A DNA stretch of 60,071 nucleotides from NCBI RefSeq assembly GCF_002899945.2, contig NZ_PPEG02000002.1:600018-660088 (forward strand), given 5' to 3'. Both the position numbers and the translations under genes were made by a program. Within the stretch, counting starts at the first letter, position 1, and each line of letters starts with the position of its first letter. Below are positions 17,994 through 26,461 of this stretch, in pieces. Origin of the DNA: Chryseobacterium viscerum (GTDB lineage Bacteria; Bacteroidota; Bacteroidia; Flavobacteriales; Weeksellaceae). The notes beneath the pieces were generated by a model that made no database searches, had not been told where the DNA came from, and was given only the letters and a program-made list of their open reading frames with translations.

Positions 17994-18659
17994 TTATCTT
18001 CTGTTATTCTTACGTCTGGTACTTATAATATTGAAAAGCTTCGCAACATCCTTGAGATGGATCTCGAAATCCTCATAATATTCGTTCAGGGAGTGAAGAG
18101 TGATAATACCGTTCTCAACATCATGGTTGATAATTCTTTTTACCAGAATTCCTTTCTCTTTGTGAACGATTACAAAATCCCACTTGTCATAATGCAGCTT
18201 ACTCATCCAGTAATCCTGTCTGATATTTCTGCATAAAATAATGTCGCCTTCCAGATAGCTTTCGTACGATCCGTTGTCCATGCTGTCTCCTTTTACTTCA
18301 AAGCACATGTATTCACCCCGGTGTTCCACATCGTCCGTAAAAGGAATTGTGGGTAGACTTTCTATATATTCTTCATCCGCAAATCTGCTTAGATAGCCAG
18401 CTTGTGCATATTGATTGGCAAGCGGAACATTCATGATTTTTAAATCCGAAAAAACAACAGGTGATGCACTATCATTATTGAGTTCCTTTTGCTGTTCCAA
18501 CAGTAAGTTGGTTACAAAATAAGCCGTTGTTTCCGGTATTTTTCGTTCGCCTTTTTCCCAATATTGAACAGCTCTGGTACCTACTCCTATAGATTTTGCA
18601 ATATCAGCCTGCTTCATGTTTAGTTTCTTTCTGATTTCTTTGAATTCTAAATAGTTCAT
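17994..18659 (-). CDS. S24/LexA-family self-cleaving repressor (CI-like)
   Basis: A 221-residue transcriptional repressor. The start at 18659 (MNYLEFKEIRKKL) was chosen because the upstream extension is a phenylalanine-rich non-conserved leader. The N-terminus is an XRE-type helix-turn-helix (MKQADIAKSIGVGTRAVQYW, about 15-34). The C-terminus is an S24 peptidase: an Ala87-Gly88 cleavage site (AQAG), catalytic Ser126 (GDSMDNG) and Lys174 (LVKRI). Such proteins cleave themselves when RecA filaments form on damaged DNA. It is convergent with the eCIS operon and divergent from the lysis/effector half of the locus. A palindrome in the divergent promoter is a likely operator. Control of the whole locus is inferred. 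Confidence 0.85.
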   Translation of the reverse strand: MNYLEFKEIRKKLNMKQADIAKSIGVGTRAVQYWEKGERKIPETTAYFVTNLLLEQQKELNNDSASPVVFSDLKIMNVPLANQYAQAGYLSRFADEEYIESLPTIPFTDDVEHRGEYMCFEVKGDSMDNGSYESYLEGDIILCRNIRQDYWMSKLHYDKWDFVIVHKEKGILVKRIINHDVENGIITLHSLNEYYEDFEIHLKDVAKLFNIISTRRKNNRR

Positions 18660-18714
18660 TTTGATATGTTTATAGTTTATTTGTAAAAAAATATGAAAAA
18701 TATTCTCTTTTGTG

Positions 18715-18745
18715 TTTTGAAAAACGAACAATGTTCGTATATTTG
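18715..18745 (+). promoter_or_regulatory. divergent Bacteroidota-type promoter
   Basis: TTTTG at 18715-18719 and TATATTTG at 18738-18745 are separated by 18 bp, close to the Bacteroidota consensus TTTG-N19-TAnnTTTG. It reads to the right, away from the repressor gene and towards the microproteins, holin-like and effector genes. Confidence 0.55.
18725..18737. promoter_or_regulatory. 13-bp palindromic operator candidate
   Basis: CGAACAATGTTCG is a perfect inverted repeat around a 3-base centre. It fills the promoter spacer and abuts the TATATTTG box, so a bound repressor would block it. It lies 66 bp upstream of the repressor start and could also mediate autoregulation. No second copy was noticed nearby. 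Confidence 0.6.
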
Positions 18746-19588
18746 TTTCGCTGTTCAGATAGAACCGTACAAATATACAAAATTATATTTATAATTGAAT
18801 GTTGTTTTAATATTTAAAAACCTTGTTTGAATGATATAAATCCTTGTAATCAAAAAGTTAAACAACGGTTTTTATACTTGATACGCTTTGTGGTTAGATT
18901 TTGTTTTATCATGCGCTAATTAAAACAAAAAAATCTTTTTAATCTAAATAAGTGTAAAAAGTGCATTTTTAATATATGTGACAATAGTTTTTTGTGCGTT
19001 TATTCTGTTCGGTTTTATCAGTGAGGAAAATGTGTTTATTTTTTGATTGATTTAAAAATAAAGCAGCTGTTGGCTCTTTGTTTTTCGAAAACACGAAGTA
19101 AACTAAAAAATGCAGACTCACACTACGGGTCAATCTATAAAATATCGATTAATTATAGTGATCAGTAAGACTGTTAATACATCCTAAAGAGGAGATAAAA
19201 TTTGTTAAACAAGCTCAATTGTTTTTGAGAATAATTTAATATAGACAAAAAGGATGTTATGCTCTTTATAAACAAATACAAGAAGTAAATGCTGACTCTG
19301 TGTGCTTATAGAATATCAATTCATTATAAGCATCCATAGAATGATTTACCAAAAAGTAAAATTTAGAAAGAAGTTGAGGTATCATTTCTATTAGAAAGTA
19401 CCTGGTGTCGACTTCTAAAAAACCAAAAATTAAATAATGTAATTGGATATCTATTCGAAGGCTTAAAATCTGCCTTTAGGGTACCTTATGGACTCAATTA
19501 AACAGTAAGAATTTAAGAAATATGATAAATGTCTGATTCAAAAATAAACTTTTAGCCTTAAAAACAAACAAACTTTTAACCAAAGAAC
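18746..19588. other. AT-rich gene-free region with a diverged direct repeat
   Basis: No convincing gene is seen in these 840 bases. Two roughly 100-bp segments, about 19071-19175 and 19258-19345, resemble each other. Both contain GCTCTTT, then GAAGTAAA, a GACTC core, and a TATA(A/G)AATATC(A/G)ATT segment ending in ATTATA. A regulatory leader, repeated promoter region or non-coding RNA is possible. Confidence 0.45.
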
Positions 19589-19747
19589 ATGAAACGTAGT
19601 AAAGAATTAGTAGAGAAAAGAAAAGATTTCGTTATTGAATATGTAAAACGTAATCAAAGTAAACAGATGAAGGTAATTGTTACCGAGTTAACAGAAATGC
19701 TGTTTTTGTCCGAAAGAACAATATATAATATTCTTCTTCAAAGTTAG
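19589..19747 (+). CDS. small HTH-like protein
   Basis: A 52-residue ORF starting MKRSKELVEKRKDFVIEYVK. The C-terminal half (KVIVTELTEMLFLSERTIYN) looks like a helix-turn-helix in which LSERTIYNIL is the recognition helix. I know similar short basic proteins from Bacteroidota mobile and phage-like loci, but no experimental role. It is preceded by an A-rich leader (CCAAAGAAC). It sits downstream of the repressor-controlled divergent promoter and could be a second regulator of the accessory half of the locus. The codon use and motif make it likely real despite its size. Confidence 0.6.
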   Translation: MKRSKELVEKRKDFVIEYVKRNQSKQMKVIVTELTEMLFLSERTIYNILLQS

Positions 19748-19962
19748 CAAAACAAAGTTCAGGCAATGTATTCATGTAATACTGCATTGAACTTCATTAA
19801 GATAATCTTTTAGAGCGAACTTATGAATTGGATCTCGAAATGATAGTATTCTAAAAAGATAGAAAAGGATTCAAAGTTATTATCCTGCCCCAATAACTAC
19901 CCGTAGATCAGATGCATCAAAGGGTTGTCCTGACCTCTTTCTCAAATTTAAATTGATAGTAA

Positions 19963-20057
19963 AATACTAAGGTGAAAAACGGTTTTTGCTTTTAAGTTCT
20001 ATTGTTTTTAGTGGAAACATAGGCCTGAAAATAGAAACCGTCTGACCTTAGGGTATT
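19963..20057. other. long imperfect inverted repeat (possible structured RNA)
   Basis: The segment 19963-19987 (with CTAAGGT and AACGGTTT) is complementary to 20033-20057 (with AAACCGT and ACCTTAG), leaving a 45-base interior. It lies in the 378-base gap between two microprotein genes, which otherwise shows only a weaker hairpin at about 19755-19794. A structured leader or small RNA is possible. Confidence 0.4.
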
Positions 20058-20125
20058 AGAGAAACCAATCCCCAAAAGATTAAAAAACAACTGTTCATTC
20101 AATAAAACTTAGAAACTTAGAAACC

Positions 20126-20293
20126 ATGAAAAAAAAAGAAAAGAAAAAGAAGAAAAAAGATAAGGAAAAGCTGCAAAAGCCCCGTAAAGATATCAGTGAT
20201 CTTATTGACGAATTAGCATATCTGAATGAGACTGGAAATATCCGTAAAAGCAAAAAATTTTTAGATCATATGTACATGCTGGATCAGGAATAA
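20126..20293 (+). CDS. lysine-rich microprotein
   Basis: A 55-residue ORF. The first 21 residues are mostly lysine and glutamate, followed by a more ordinary helical segment (DISDLIDELAYLNETGNIRK, then SKKFLDHMYMLDQE). I do not recognise it. It precedes the holin-like gene by 60 bp and could be co-transcribed with it. The poly-lysine start could be a low-complexity artefact, but the C-terminal half has normal composition and the ORF has a plausible A-rich upstream region. The function cannot be inferred; a small DNA/RNA-binding or lysis-timing protein are both conceivable. Confidence 0.45.
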   Translation: MKKKEKKKKKKDKEKLQKPRKDISDLIDELAYLNETGNIRKSKKFLDHMYMLDQE

Positions 20294-20353
20294 TTATACA
20301 TCTGAAAATTGTAAAAAAACAAAAATTTTTAATCAATAATATATAGCAAAAGA

Positions 20354-20731
20354 ATGAATTTGGATAGTATAAAAGCCCTTTTGATTGGAACTGCAATAGC
20401 ATTTTCAGGAGGGTTATTAAGAGTACTGGTCTCAATACAAAATAAGGAGAAGAAACAGCCGTGGGAACATTTTATTACATTATTAATTGTTGTAATCGTT
20501 GGATTTACAATGAGTTATTTGATGAATAGAGCCGAGTTACATGACAAATGGTATTCAACAGGAGTATTATTTGTACTTGGGTATGGCTATGATAAATTCC
20601 TGAAAATGATCACTACCAATCTGCCTAACTGGATTGATAAAGCAGTGAATCTTTTTATAGAAAACAGATATGGTATTAAGACCAATAGACAACCTGAAGA
20701 AGAGGAAGAAAAAAAGGATGACATGAATTAA
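20354..20731 (+). CDS. holin-like membrane protein
   Basis: A 125-residue protein with three hydrophobic segments at about 5-22, 40-58 and 68-82 and a charged C-terminal tail (PEEEEEKKDD). The third segment ends in LGYGYDKFLKMI, which resembles phage holins in which a glycine-rich third helix precedes a charged tail. A holin would open the inner membrane so that the endolysin encoded at 33315-33755, which has no signal peptide, can reach the cell wall. It lies between the repressor-controlled promoter and the effector gene. Assignment as holin rests on topology, size and the lysis genes nearby; another small membrane protein is possible. Confidence 0.55.
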   Translation: MNLDSIKALLIGTAIAFSGGLLRVLVSIQNKEKKQPWEHFITLLIVVIVGFTMSYLMNRAELHDKWYSTGVLFVLGYGYDKFLKMITTNLPNWIDKAVNLFIENRYGIKTNRQPEEEEEKKDDMN

Positions 20732-20849
20732 CTAAAAATGAAAAACTATAGATGGTAACATTTCCGGAAGTCCGGAAAATATAGTACAATGAATGGATTG
20801 CAAAGATGTCAATAATTTATCCGGAGGTTTAGATTGCCGCGGTAAAAAG

Positions 20850-20945
20850 ATTTCTGAAAAATTCCTTACTGCAACTACAGAATCCATCATCCAAAAAACA
20901 GATAATTCTCCCGAAAAAGAGTGAATTTTGAACCAGAAAACTTGA
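20850..20945 (+). repeat. leader repeat copy R0 (upstream of effector gene)
   Basis: A copy of a roughly 95-110-bp intergenic repeat that recurs before the cassette genes. Shared blocks are TTCTGAAAAAT, TTACTGCAACTACAGAAT, CCAAAAAAC and GTGAATTTTG. It lies about 200 bp upstream of the effector gene, in a 419-base gap with no gene. Confidence 0.6.
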
Positions 20946-21083
20946 ATATAACAAGAGAGCAAAAAACTAGAAGTGGCCTAGCATTGCCTGTTTCTCATCC
21001 CAAAGTTGTCACTTCTGATTACTTAAATTCTTTAAAAAAAATCGACCAACCAGGTTTGATTTTTCACATTCAACAGGTATATG

Positions 21084-21108
21084 AAACGCAATTATATTAA
21101 TTGCGTTT
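21084..21108 (+). terminator. 11-bp perfect hairpin just upstream of the effector gene
   Basis: AAACGCAATTA and its complement TAATTGCGTTT flank a 3-base loop, followed by TTGTATGCC. It ends 42 bp before the effector start codon. It may limit readthrough into the toxin gene or act as a leader structure. Confidence 0.5.
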
Positions 21109-21150
21109 TGTATGCCTTTTAAATCAATATGAAATTAAAAAACTAAGTCA

Positions 21151-24100
21151 ATGAAAACAGCAAATCCTGTAGAAAAAGACAATAAAGCCCACCACAGCCA
21201 AAGCAAAAAGCAAAGGCCGAAAGAACCGGTGGTCGTACCTCTATCCGAGGTAGAAGTGGTCAGTACGCAGACACAAAAGGCTGAAGACTCGACCCGTAAG
21301 GCTGGATCAGTAAATCCTAACACGAACCGAACCAATCTCAATGATAATATTGCAGCCGTACATAGTTCGCAAAACATTTACGGACAAGGCTCAGAAATAA
21401 TGTATGATAAACTTCAAGAGAGTTTATCACAAACCGGCGATATCAATCATCCCGATACCCAAAAAGTTGAGAAAGGATATATCACAACATTGAATGTTGA
21501 TCAAATAAGTGATTATCATAATCTTAAATCGGGGACTTATCTGCCAAAAACAGTGCAAGAACAGGCAGCGATGGCTCAAAGCACCAAAAGGAATTCCGAA
21601 ACAGCAGCAACTCAGATTCCGGAACCTATTCCGGATGATGCGCAGTCTGTTCAAACTCCTGTTGCTGCATCTGATATGAGCACAGAACTGGTTTTACCTG
21701 GCGAGCAGGAAGATGCTTCAGTGAGAACTACGCCAACAGATCCGCATAGTGACCCACAATTCAATCAAACGGTAGGTTTGGTTAAAAGCACAGCCAAAAC
21801 AAAACGAGCCCATACCACTAAAGAAAAAGCAGAAACGCATGCAAATGCCGCTGCAGCAGTGCCTGGTGGCGAACGCAAATCGAAAGCACGCGGACAGCAG
21901 GTAGAACAGCTTGACCAGCAAAAATCAAGTCCTTTCAAAGCTTCTGATTTCAAGGCTAAATTGGCTGCCAAAATCAAAAACATGAAATTGCCGACCAATG
22001 AAAAAGAAGTTGACAATTTTGAAGCACATAACAATATTGCCCAAGTGAATCAATCAGCTGGAGCAGATGTTGTAGCATCCAAAAATAATGTAACAGGCAG
22101 TATTGAAGCAGTTTCTAAACAGGAGCCAAACGAATCAAAAGTTCAGCAACGTATAGCAACAGCGCTACCCGATCCAAAAATAGGTTCAAAAGTTAATATC
22201 AAAGCAACTGTACCAGGTAAACGAGGTGAGGCTGAGCTAAGTGAACCTATTACTAAAGGATACAAGGCAGTTGAGCAGCAGTTTGAAAAAAATAATATTA
22301 CCGATGAGCAGTTGGCGAACTCAAATGAGCCTACTTTTATCAATACACTCAATGCTAAAAAAGCAGCTAAGGAAAATTCCGAAACTGCACCTGGATCATT
22401 TAAAGCTGCTGAAAGCAAAAAGCTGGAAGATTCTAAACAGGAAGCACAAAGCAAAACCAACAGTAATATGGAAGGCATGCATCACAGCAGAAAAGAAATG
22501 CTGGATGGTGTAACTCAAAAACAGAACAAAGCAGGTGAAAAAAATACAGGCAAACACCAGGAAGTTGTAAGCCAGCTGAATAAAATCTATGCTGATACTA
22601 AAAAATCGGTAGATGGCGAATTAAATGATCTGGAAAGTAAAGTAACCCTCTTATTTGATGCCGGTGCTAAAGTGGCTAAAGATGCCTTTGAAAAGTATGT
22701 TACTAAAAAAACAGACGAATACAAAGAAAAACGATACGGCAGTTGGTATGATGTACGCGGATATGGTAAACGTATAAAAGATGCCTGGAATGGAAGATTA
22801 CCAAAAGAAGTAGACGCATTTTTTGCTGAAGGACGCCAATTGTTCCTGCAGAAACTGGATGGCACTATTAATGTTATTGCTAATCTGGTAACCGACCGAT
22901 TGAATAAAGCTAAAACGGCCATCACTTCCGGACGTCAGAAGGTAGTGACCTTTATTAAAAATCTCCCTGCAGATGTCAAAAAAGCCATCAAAGGCGATAT
23001 TGATGCTATCCAGGGACAATTTAAACAGCTTGAGAGCTCTATCAGCGAAAAAGAATCCTCATTGATCGATTCATTGGTAACCAAATATAGCAACACTTTG
23101 AAAGAGGTTGACGATATGGTTGCTGACTTTAAAAAGCGTAACCAGGGATTGCTAAGTGCTTTAAAAGAAGCAACACTAGGAGTTTGGGAAACCATACAAA
23201 ATATACGGAAAACCCTTACCGATTTGCTTTCAGGCGCCATCAATGTGATTTTATCAATTATTGCACATCCTATTGATTTCTTATCAAATCTTATAGCCGG
23301 AGTTTCACAAGGATTTACCAATTTCGGAAATAATATCTGGACCCACCTTAAAACAGGTTTCTTCGGATGGTTAACCGGAGCGATGAAAGGAGTTTCTATC
23401 ACCATGCCGGAAGATATATTTTCGTTAAAAGGTATTTTTTCCATTACCACACAGGTTCTTGGATTAACCTGGGACGGCATCAGAGCTATTGGTTCTAAAG
23501 TAGTAGGAGAGCCTGTAATGAAAGTTCTTGAAACAGGTTTTGAAATGGTGCAGATCGTTCGTAAAGACGGTGTTGCTGGACTTTGGGAGCATTTGAAAGA
23601 CCAATTTGCCGACCTGAAAGAAACAATAATGGATACCATTATGGATATCGTCCAAACGCAGGTAATACAGGCGGGAATTAAATGGATTATGGGATTATTG
23701 ACTCCGGTAGGAGCGTTTGTAAAAGCCGCAATGGCGATTATAGATGTCGTAAAATTCTTCATCCAGCGAGCAGCACAAATAATGGAGTTGGTAAAAGCCT
23801 TTACGGAGAGTATAAAAGCTATTGCCAGCGGAAATGTAGGTGCTGTAGCCAAATCAATAGAAAATGCATTGGGGAGAGCAATCCCTGTATTAATTGGATT
23901 TTTAGCTTCATTGCTTGGCATAGGAGGATTGGCAGATAAAGTGGTTGGTGTCATTCGAAAAATACGGGAACGTATTGTGAAGGCTATTACCAAGTTCTGG
24001 ACTTTTGTTAAGAGTAAAGCTAAAGGATTGCTTAGTAAAATTGGTGTTGGAGGCAAGAATGATAAGAAGGAGAAAAAAGAGAAGGATAAAAAAGATAAGA

Positions 24101-25173
24101 AAGATAAAAATTACATTGGTTCTGAATCTTTTTCTATGTCTGGAAAATCTCACACATTAAGTTTTGAGGATAATGAAATTTATATGGAAAGTAAGAAAAC
24201 GAAACTTTCCACAAAATTAAATCGAGGAAAAGAACAAGTTGAAAGATACCCTGCTTCAAGCGCTTATAATGGTAAATCAGAACTTATAAAACATCAATTA
24301 ATTAGACTAAAAGATATACAAGGCCGTACAGAAAAAGAATTAGAAAAAGCAGAGGATTCAGGAACCCAAACTGAAATAGATAAAGCTCAAGCTAAAATGC
24401 AAAGATTAGGTCTAATGATCCAAAACTTTGGAGATACCTATCAATTAAGAGATATTTTTGATAATGATGGAGGAGAGCATAAAGAGTTTCAGCCAAAAGA
24501 TGTGAGATTAGAAGCTATTGGAATGCATAAAGTGAATGTAACTTATTATTATGATAAAGAGGCTCATGAATATGGGCAGCAAGATTTTACCATTACAATT
24601 AGTTTAGAAGATGTAAGTAAACGAACTGTAAATCATATAAATCAAGGGAGAAACCTGGTCTTGAAAAAAGTAGGTTCTCGTGGTCTCACAATACCGGCAG
24701 GAAAATTAGGAAAATATAATTATGGTCTGCTGTTAAATTCAGCTCACATTATTGGCGATCAGTTTTTGGGTTCAGGCTATAAGAAAGGATTGAATCTAAT
24801 TTTAACTTCGGATGAGTTTAATAAACAGACTATGGCTGATGCAGAAGATACTTTACAGGCAGCAATTATAGAAAAAATGAATGAGCATAAAGATAAATTT
24901 GTTACTTTTGACTTAACAGTAGCTTCTACTTATCAAGTATTGGAAGAAGATCCTTTGGTAGAAGCGTTAAAAGCTGTACATTCAGGTATGACTGACAAAG
25001 AAAAAAATGCAACACTTCTAAAATTGCAGAGAATGCAACAGCTTCCAAGACGTTGTGAAAGTGTTTTCTACAGAGCTGAAATGCATGATAATTTAAAAAA
25101 TAAATTAGGGTCTGCAAATACAAGTACTGAACATGGCGATATTTGGTTGAACAATTTATTTAACATACAATAA
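21151..25173 (+). CDS. putative eCIS effector with C-terminal nuclease-like domain
   Basis: A 1340-residue protein without a signal peptide. Residues 1 to about 450 are disordered and rich in Q, N, S and K. About 460-640 is helical and coiled. About 690-960 is an amphipathic, hydrophobic region (FFGWLTGAMKGVSITMP, GIFSITTQVLGLTWDGIR) that I associate with large eCIS effectors of the DUF4157 group, although the N-terminal HExxH metalloprotease motif of that group is absent. A lysine-rich linker (about 968-990) leads to a C-terminal domain with AHIIGDQFLGSG (His1199), a following NLIL and NKQTMADAED. This resembles the HxxGxxFGGSG...N...N pattern of DNA/RNA non-specific endonucleases. The adjacent downstream gene may be its immunity partner. 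It could instead double as tape measure. Confidence 0.65.
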   Translation: MKTANPVEKDNKAHHSQSKKQRPKEPVVVPLSEVEVVSTQTQKAEDSTRKAGSVNPNTNRTNLNDNIAAVHSSQNIYGQGSEIMYDKLQESLSQTGDINHPDTQKVEKGYITTLNVDQISDYHNLKSGTYLPKTVQEQAAMAQSTKRNSETAATQIPEPIPDDAQSVQTPVAASDMSTELVLPGEQEDASVRTTPTDPHSDPQFNQTVGLVKSTAKTKRAHTTKEKAETHANAAAAVPGGERKSKARGQQVEQLDQQKSSPFKASDFKAKLAAKIKNMKLPTNEKEVDNFEAHNNIAQVNQSAGADVVASKNNVTGSIEAVSKQEPNESKVQQRIATALPDPKIGSKVNIKATVPGKRGEAELSEPITKGYKAVEQQFEKNNITDEQLANSNEPTFINTLNAKKAAKENSETAPGSFKAAESKKLEDSKQEAQSKTNSNMEGMHHSRKEMLDGVTQKQNKAGEKNTGKHQEVVSQLNKIYADTKKSVDGELNDLESKVTLLFDAGAKVAKDAFEKYVTKKTDEYKEKRYGSWYDVRGYGKRIKDAWNGRLPKEVDAFFAEGRQLFLQKLDGTINVIANLVTDRLNKAKTAITSGRQKVVTFIKNLPADVKKAIKGDIDAIQGQFKQLESSISEKESSLIDSLVTKYSNTLKEVDDMVADFKKRNQGLLSALKEATLGVWETIQNIRKTLTDLLSGAINVILSIIAHPIDFLSNLIAGVSQGFTNFGNNIWTHLKTGFFGWLTGAMKGVSITMPEDIFSLKGIFSITTQVLGLTWDGIRAIGSKVVGEPVMKVLETGFEMVQIVRKDGVAGLWEHLKDQFADLKETIMDTIMDIVQTQVIQAGIKWIMGLLTPVGAFVKAAMAIIDVVKFFIQRAAQIMELVKAFTESIKAIASGNVGAVAKSIENALGRAIPVLIGFLASLLGIGGLADKVVGVIRKIRERIVKAITKFWTFVKSKAKGLLSKIGVGGKNDKKEKKEKDKKDKKDKNYIGSESFSMSGKSHTLSFEDNEIYMESKKTKLSTKLNRGKEQVERYPASSAYNGKSELIKHQLIRLKDIQGRTEKELEKAEDSGTQTEIDKAQAKMQRLGLMIQNFGDTYQLRDIFDNDGGEHKEFQPKDVRLEAIGMHKVNVTYYYDKEAHEYGQQDFTITISLEDVSKRTVNHINQGRNLVLKKVGSRGLTIPAGKLGKYNYGLLLNSAHIIGDQFLGSGYKKGLNLILTSDEFNKQTMADAEDTLQAAIIEKMNEHKDKFVTFDLTVASTYQVLEEDPLVEALKAVHSGMTDKEKNATLLKLQRMQQLPRRCESVFYRAEMHDNLKNKLGSANTSTEHGDIWLNNLFNIQ

Positions 25174-25175
25174 CT

Positions 25176-25703
25176 ATGAAAGAAGTAAAAGAATTATTAG
25201 ATTTTTTATTTAAAAAAGAACAGGAAGCAATTTATTTAGGAGAAAAAAAAGGAGAATTTGATAATTATAATCAATTGGCTGAGGAAATAAAATCTTATAT
25301 GAATGATATTACTGTTGGTTTGGGTTTGCCGGTATTAACAAGTCCTAAGCCCGACATATTTTATGAAGATAATCCCTCATATCCAGCTTCTCGTCATTTA
25401 TTCAAAATAAGCGAATATAATAATGAAAAATACAATACAGTATGGGCATGTTATGTTTCTATTCCTAATCCAAGCGCTAGTACAAAAAAGCTAACAAATT
25501 GTTTTTTAGTGGCAGAAATAGATCAGAGTTTAAAAATAATAGCAAAAATGGGTGTTGAGCCAGATACGCGCAAATGGAAGTTTTATGGAGGTGATGAAGA
25601 TAATGGCTTACGTATACATAATTTGGGTACACCGGTAAAAGTAGAGCGTTATCTAGAGCCCACTGATGAATGGAGTTTGGAAGAGTATTTAAAAGATAAA
25701 TAA
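25176..25703 (+). CDS. candidate immunity protein for the nuclease effector
   Basis: A 175-residue soluble protein starting 2 bp after the effector stop. It is acidic with mixed alpha/beta composition (helical N-terminus MKEVKELLDFLFKKEQEA, later strands KYNTVWACYVSIPNPSAS and NCFLVAEIDQS). I do not recognise a named family. A small acidic protein coupled directly behind a polymorphic-toxin-like C-terminus is the usual placement of an immunity gene, which the producer would need against its own nuclease. An effector-loading chaperone is the alternative. A terminator hairpin ends this two-gene unit, supporting the pair as a unit. Confidence 0.5.
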   Translation: MKEVKELLDFLFKKEQEAIYLGEKKGEFDNYNQLAEEIKSYMNDITVGLGLPVLTSPKPDIFYEDNPSYPASRHLFKISEYNNEKYNTVWACYVSIPNPSASTKKLTNCFLVAEIDQSLKIIAKMGVEPDTRKWKFYGGDEDNGLRIHNLGTPVKVERYLEPTDEWSLEEYLKDK

Positions 25704-25716
25704 AAATAAATCATAC

Positions 25717-25754
25717 ATCGAAGTTTCTATTTTTTAGAAGCTTCGATTTTTTTA
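25717..25754 (+). terminator. intrinsic terminator after effector/immunity pair
   Basis: A 12-bp stem (25717-25728 with 25736-25747, one G-T wobble) followed by a run of T up to 25754. Confidence 0.85.
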
Positions 25755-25854
25755 TTTCCATAAAATGGACTACACTGTGATAAAGATATAGAATTTTGCT
25801 TGTAACTTTACAGTATATAAATCAAACCAATAACCCCATTAAAATAGTAAAACC

Positions 25855-26265
25855 ATGAAAAAAATACTACTCATTAGCTCCCTCCTTTTTAGCCTTTCCA
25901 TTATAAGTGCTCAGACCATAGAATCCGGAAGCCACAGTACTACAGGGTATATCAAGAGTGATGGTACCATAGAAAACAGCAGTCATTCAACGGTGGGTTA
26001 CATTAAAGGTGACGGTACTATTGAAAATAAGAGTCGCAGTACCATTGGTTATATCAAAAGTGATGGTACTATAGAAAACAGCAGTCGTTCTACGGTTGGG
26101 TACGTAAAAAGCAACGGTACAGTAGAAAACAGCAGCCATTCAACCATTGGTTACATCAAAGACGACGGAACGGTAGAAAACAGCAGCCACAGTACTATTG
26201 GCTATGCCAGAGGAGTTAGAAAAGAATGGGTAGCAGTAGTATATTTCTTTTTTAAATTAAATTGA
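25855..26265 (+). CDS. secreted repeat protein (beta-flower type)
   Basis: A 136-residue exported protein with a Sec signal peptide (MKKILLISSLLFSLSIISAQ, cleavage after SAQ or nearby). The mature part is five full copies plus one partial copy of a 17-residue repeat of the form IENSSHSTVGYIKSDGT, then a hydrophobic tail (WVAVVYFFFKLN). I associate this periodic G-Y-I-K-x-D-G-T pattern with the small 5-fold beta-flower proteins of Bacteroidota; the association is from memory. It is flanked by terminators on both sides, so it is a monocistronic unit. A link to the eCIS is only positional. Confidence 0.75.
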   Translation: MKKILLISSLLFSLSIISAQTIESGSHSTTGYIKSDGTIENSSHSTVGYIKGDGTIENKSRSTIGYIKSDGTIENSSRSTVGYVKSNGTVENSSHSTIGYIKDDGTVENSSHSTIGYARGVRKEWVAVVYFFFKLN

Positions 26266-26317
26266 TCATCAGCTCAGCGAAGAAGAAATAATCTCGCTAG
26301 ACCTATAAAGTAAAATA

Positions 26318-26351
26318 AAAAGGCTTGGATTTTATAATCTAAGCCTTTTTT
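26318..26351 (+). terminator. intrinsic terminator after repeat protein
   Basis: A 14-bp stem (26318-26331 with 26336-26349, one wobble) with a 4-base loop and a T-run. Confidence 0.85.
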
Positions 26352-26461
26352 CAATGATAAACATACATTGATTGGATCTTTAAACAATTTTTCAATACAC
26401 TTTTACCTCTCTTTATAACTAAAAAATGTTCAAACCGACAAAAGCCAACGGTCTATAATTA

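Noticed and set aside
22935..24056. 373-codon open frame on the - strand within the effector gene
   Set aside because: It is antisense to a long coding region with clear protein features, has odd composition rich in P, T, S and I, and no ribosome-binding context; a mirror of the lysine/alanine-rich gene.
25921..26220. CRISPR-like short repeats
   Set aside because: The 51-bp periodicity is in frame and encodes 17-residue protein repeats.
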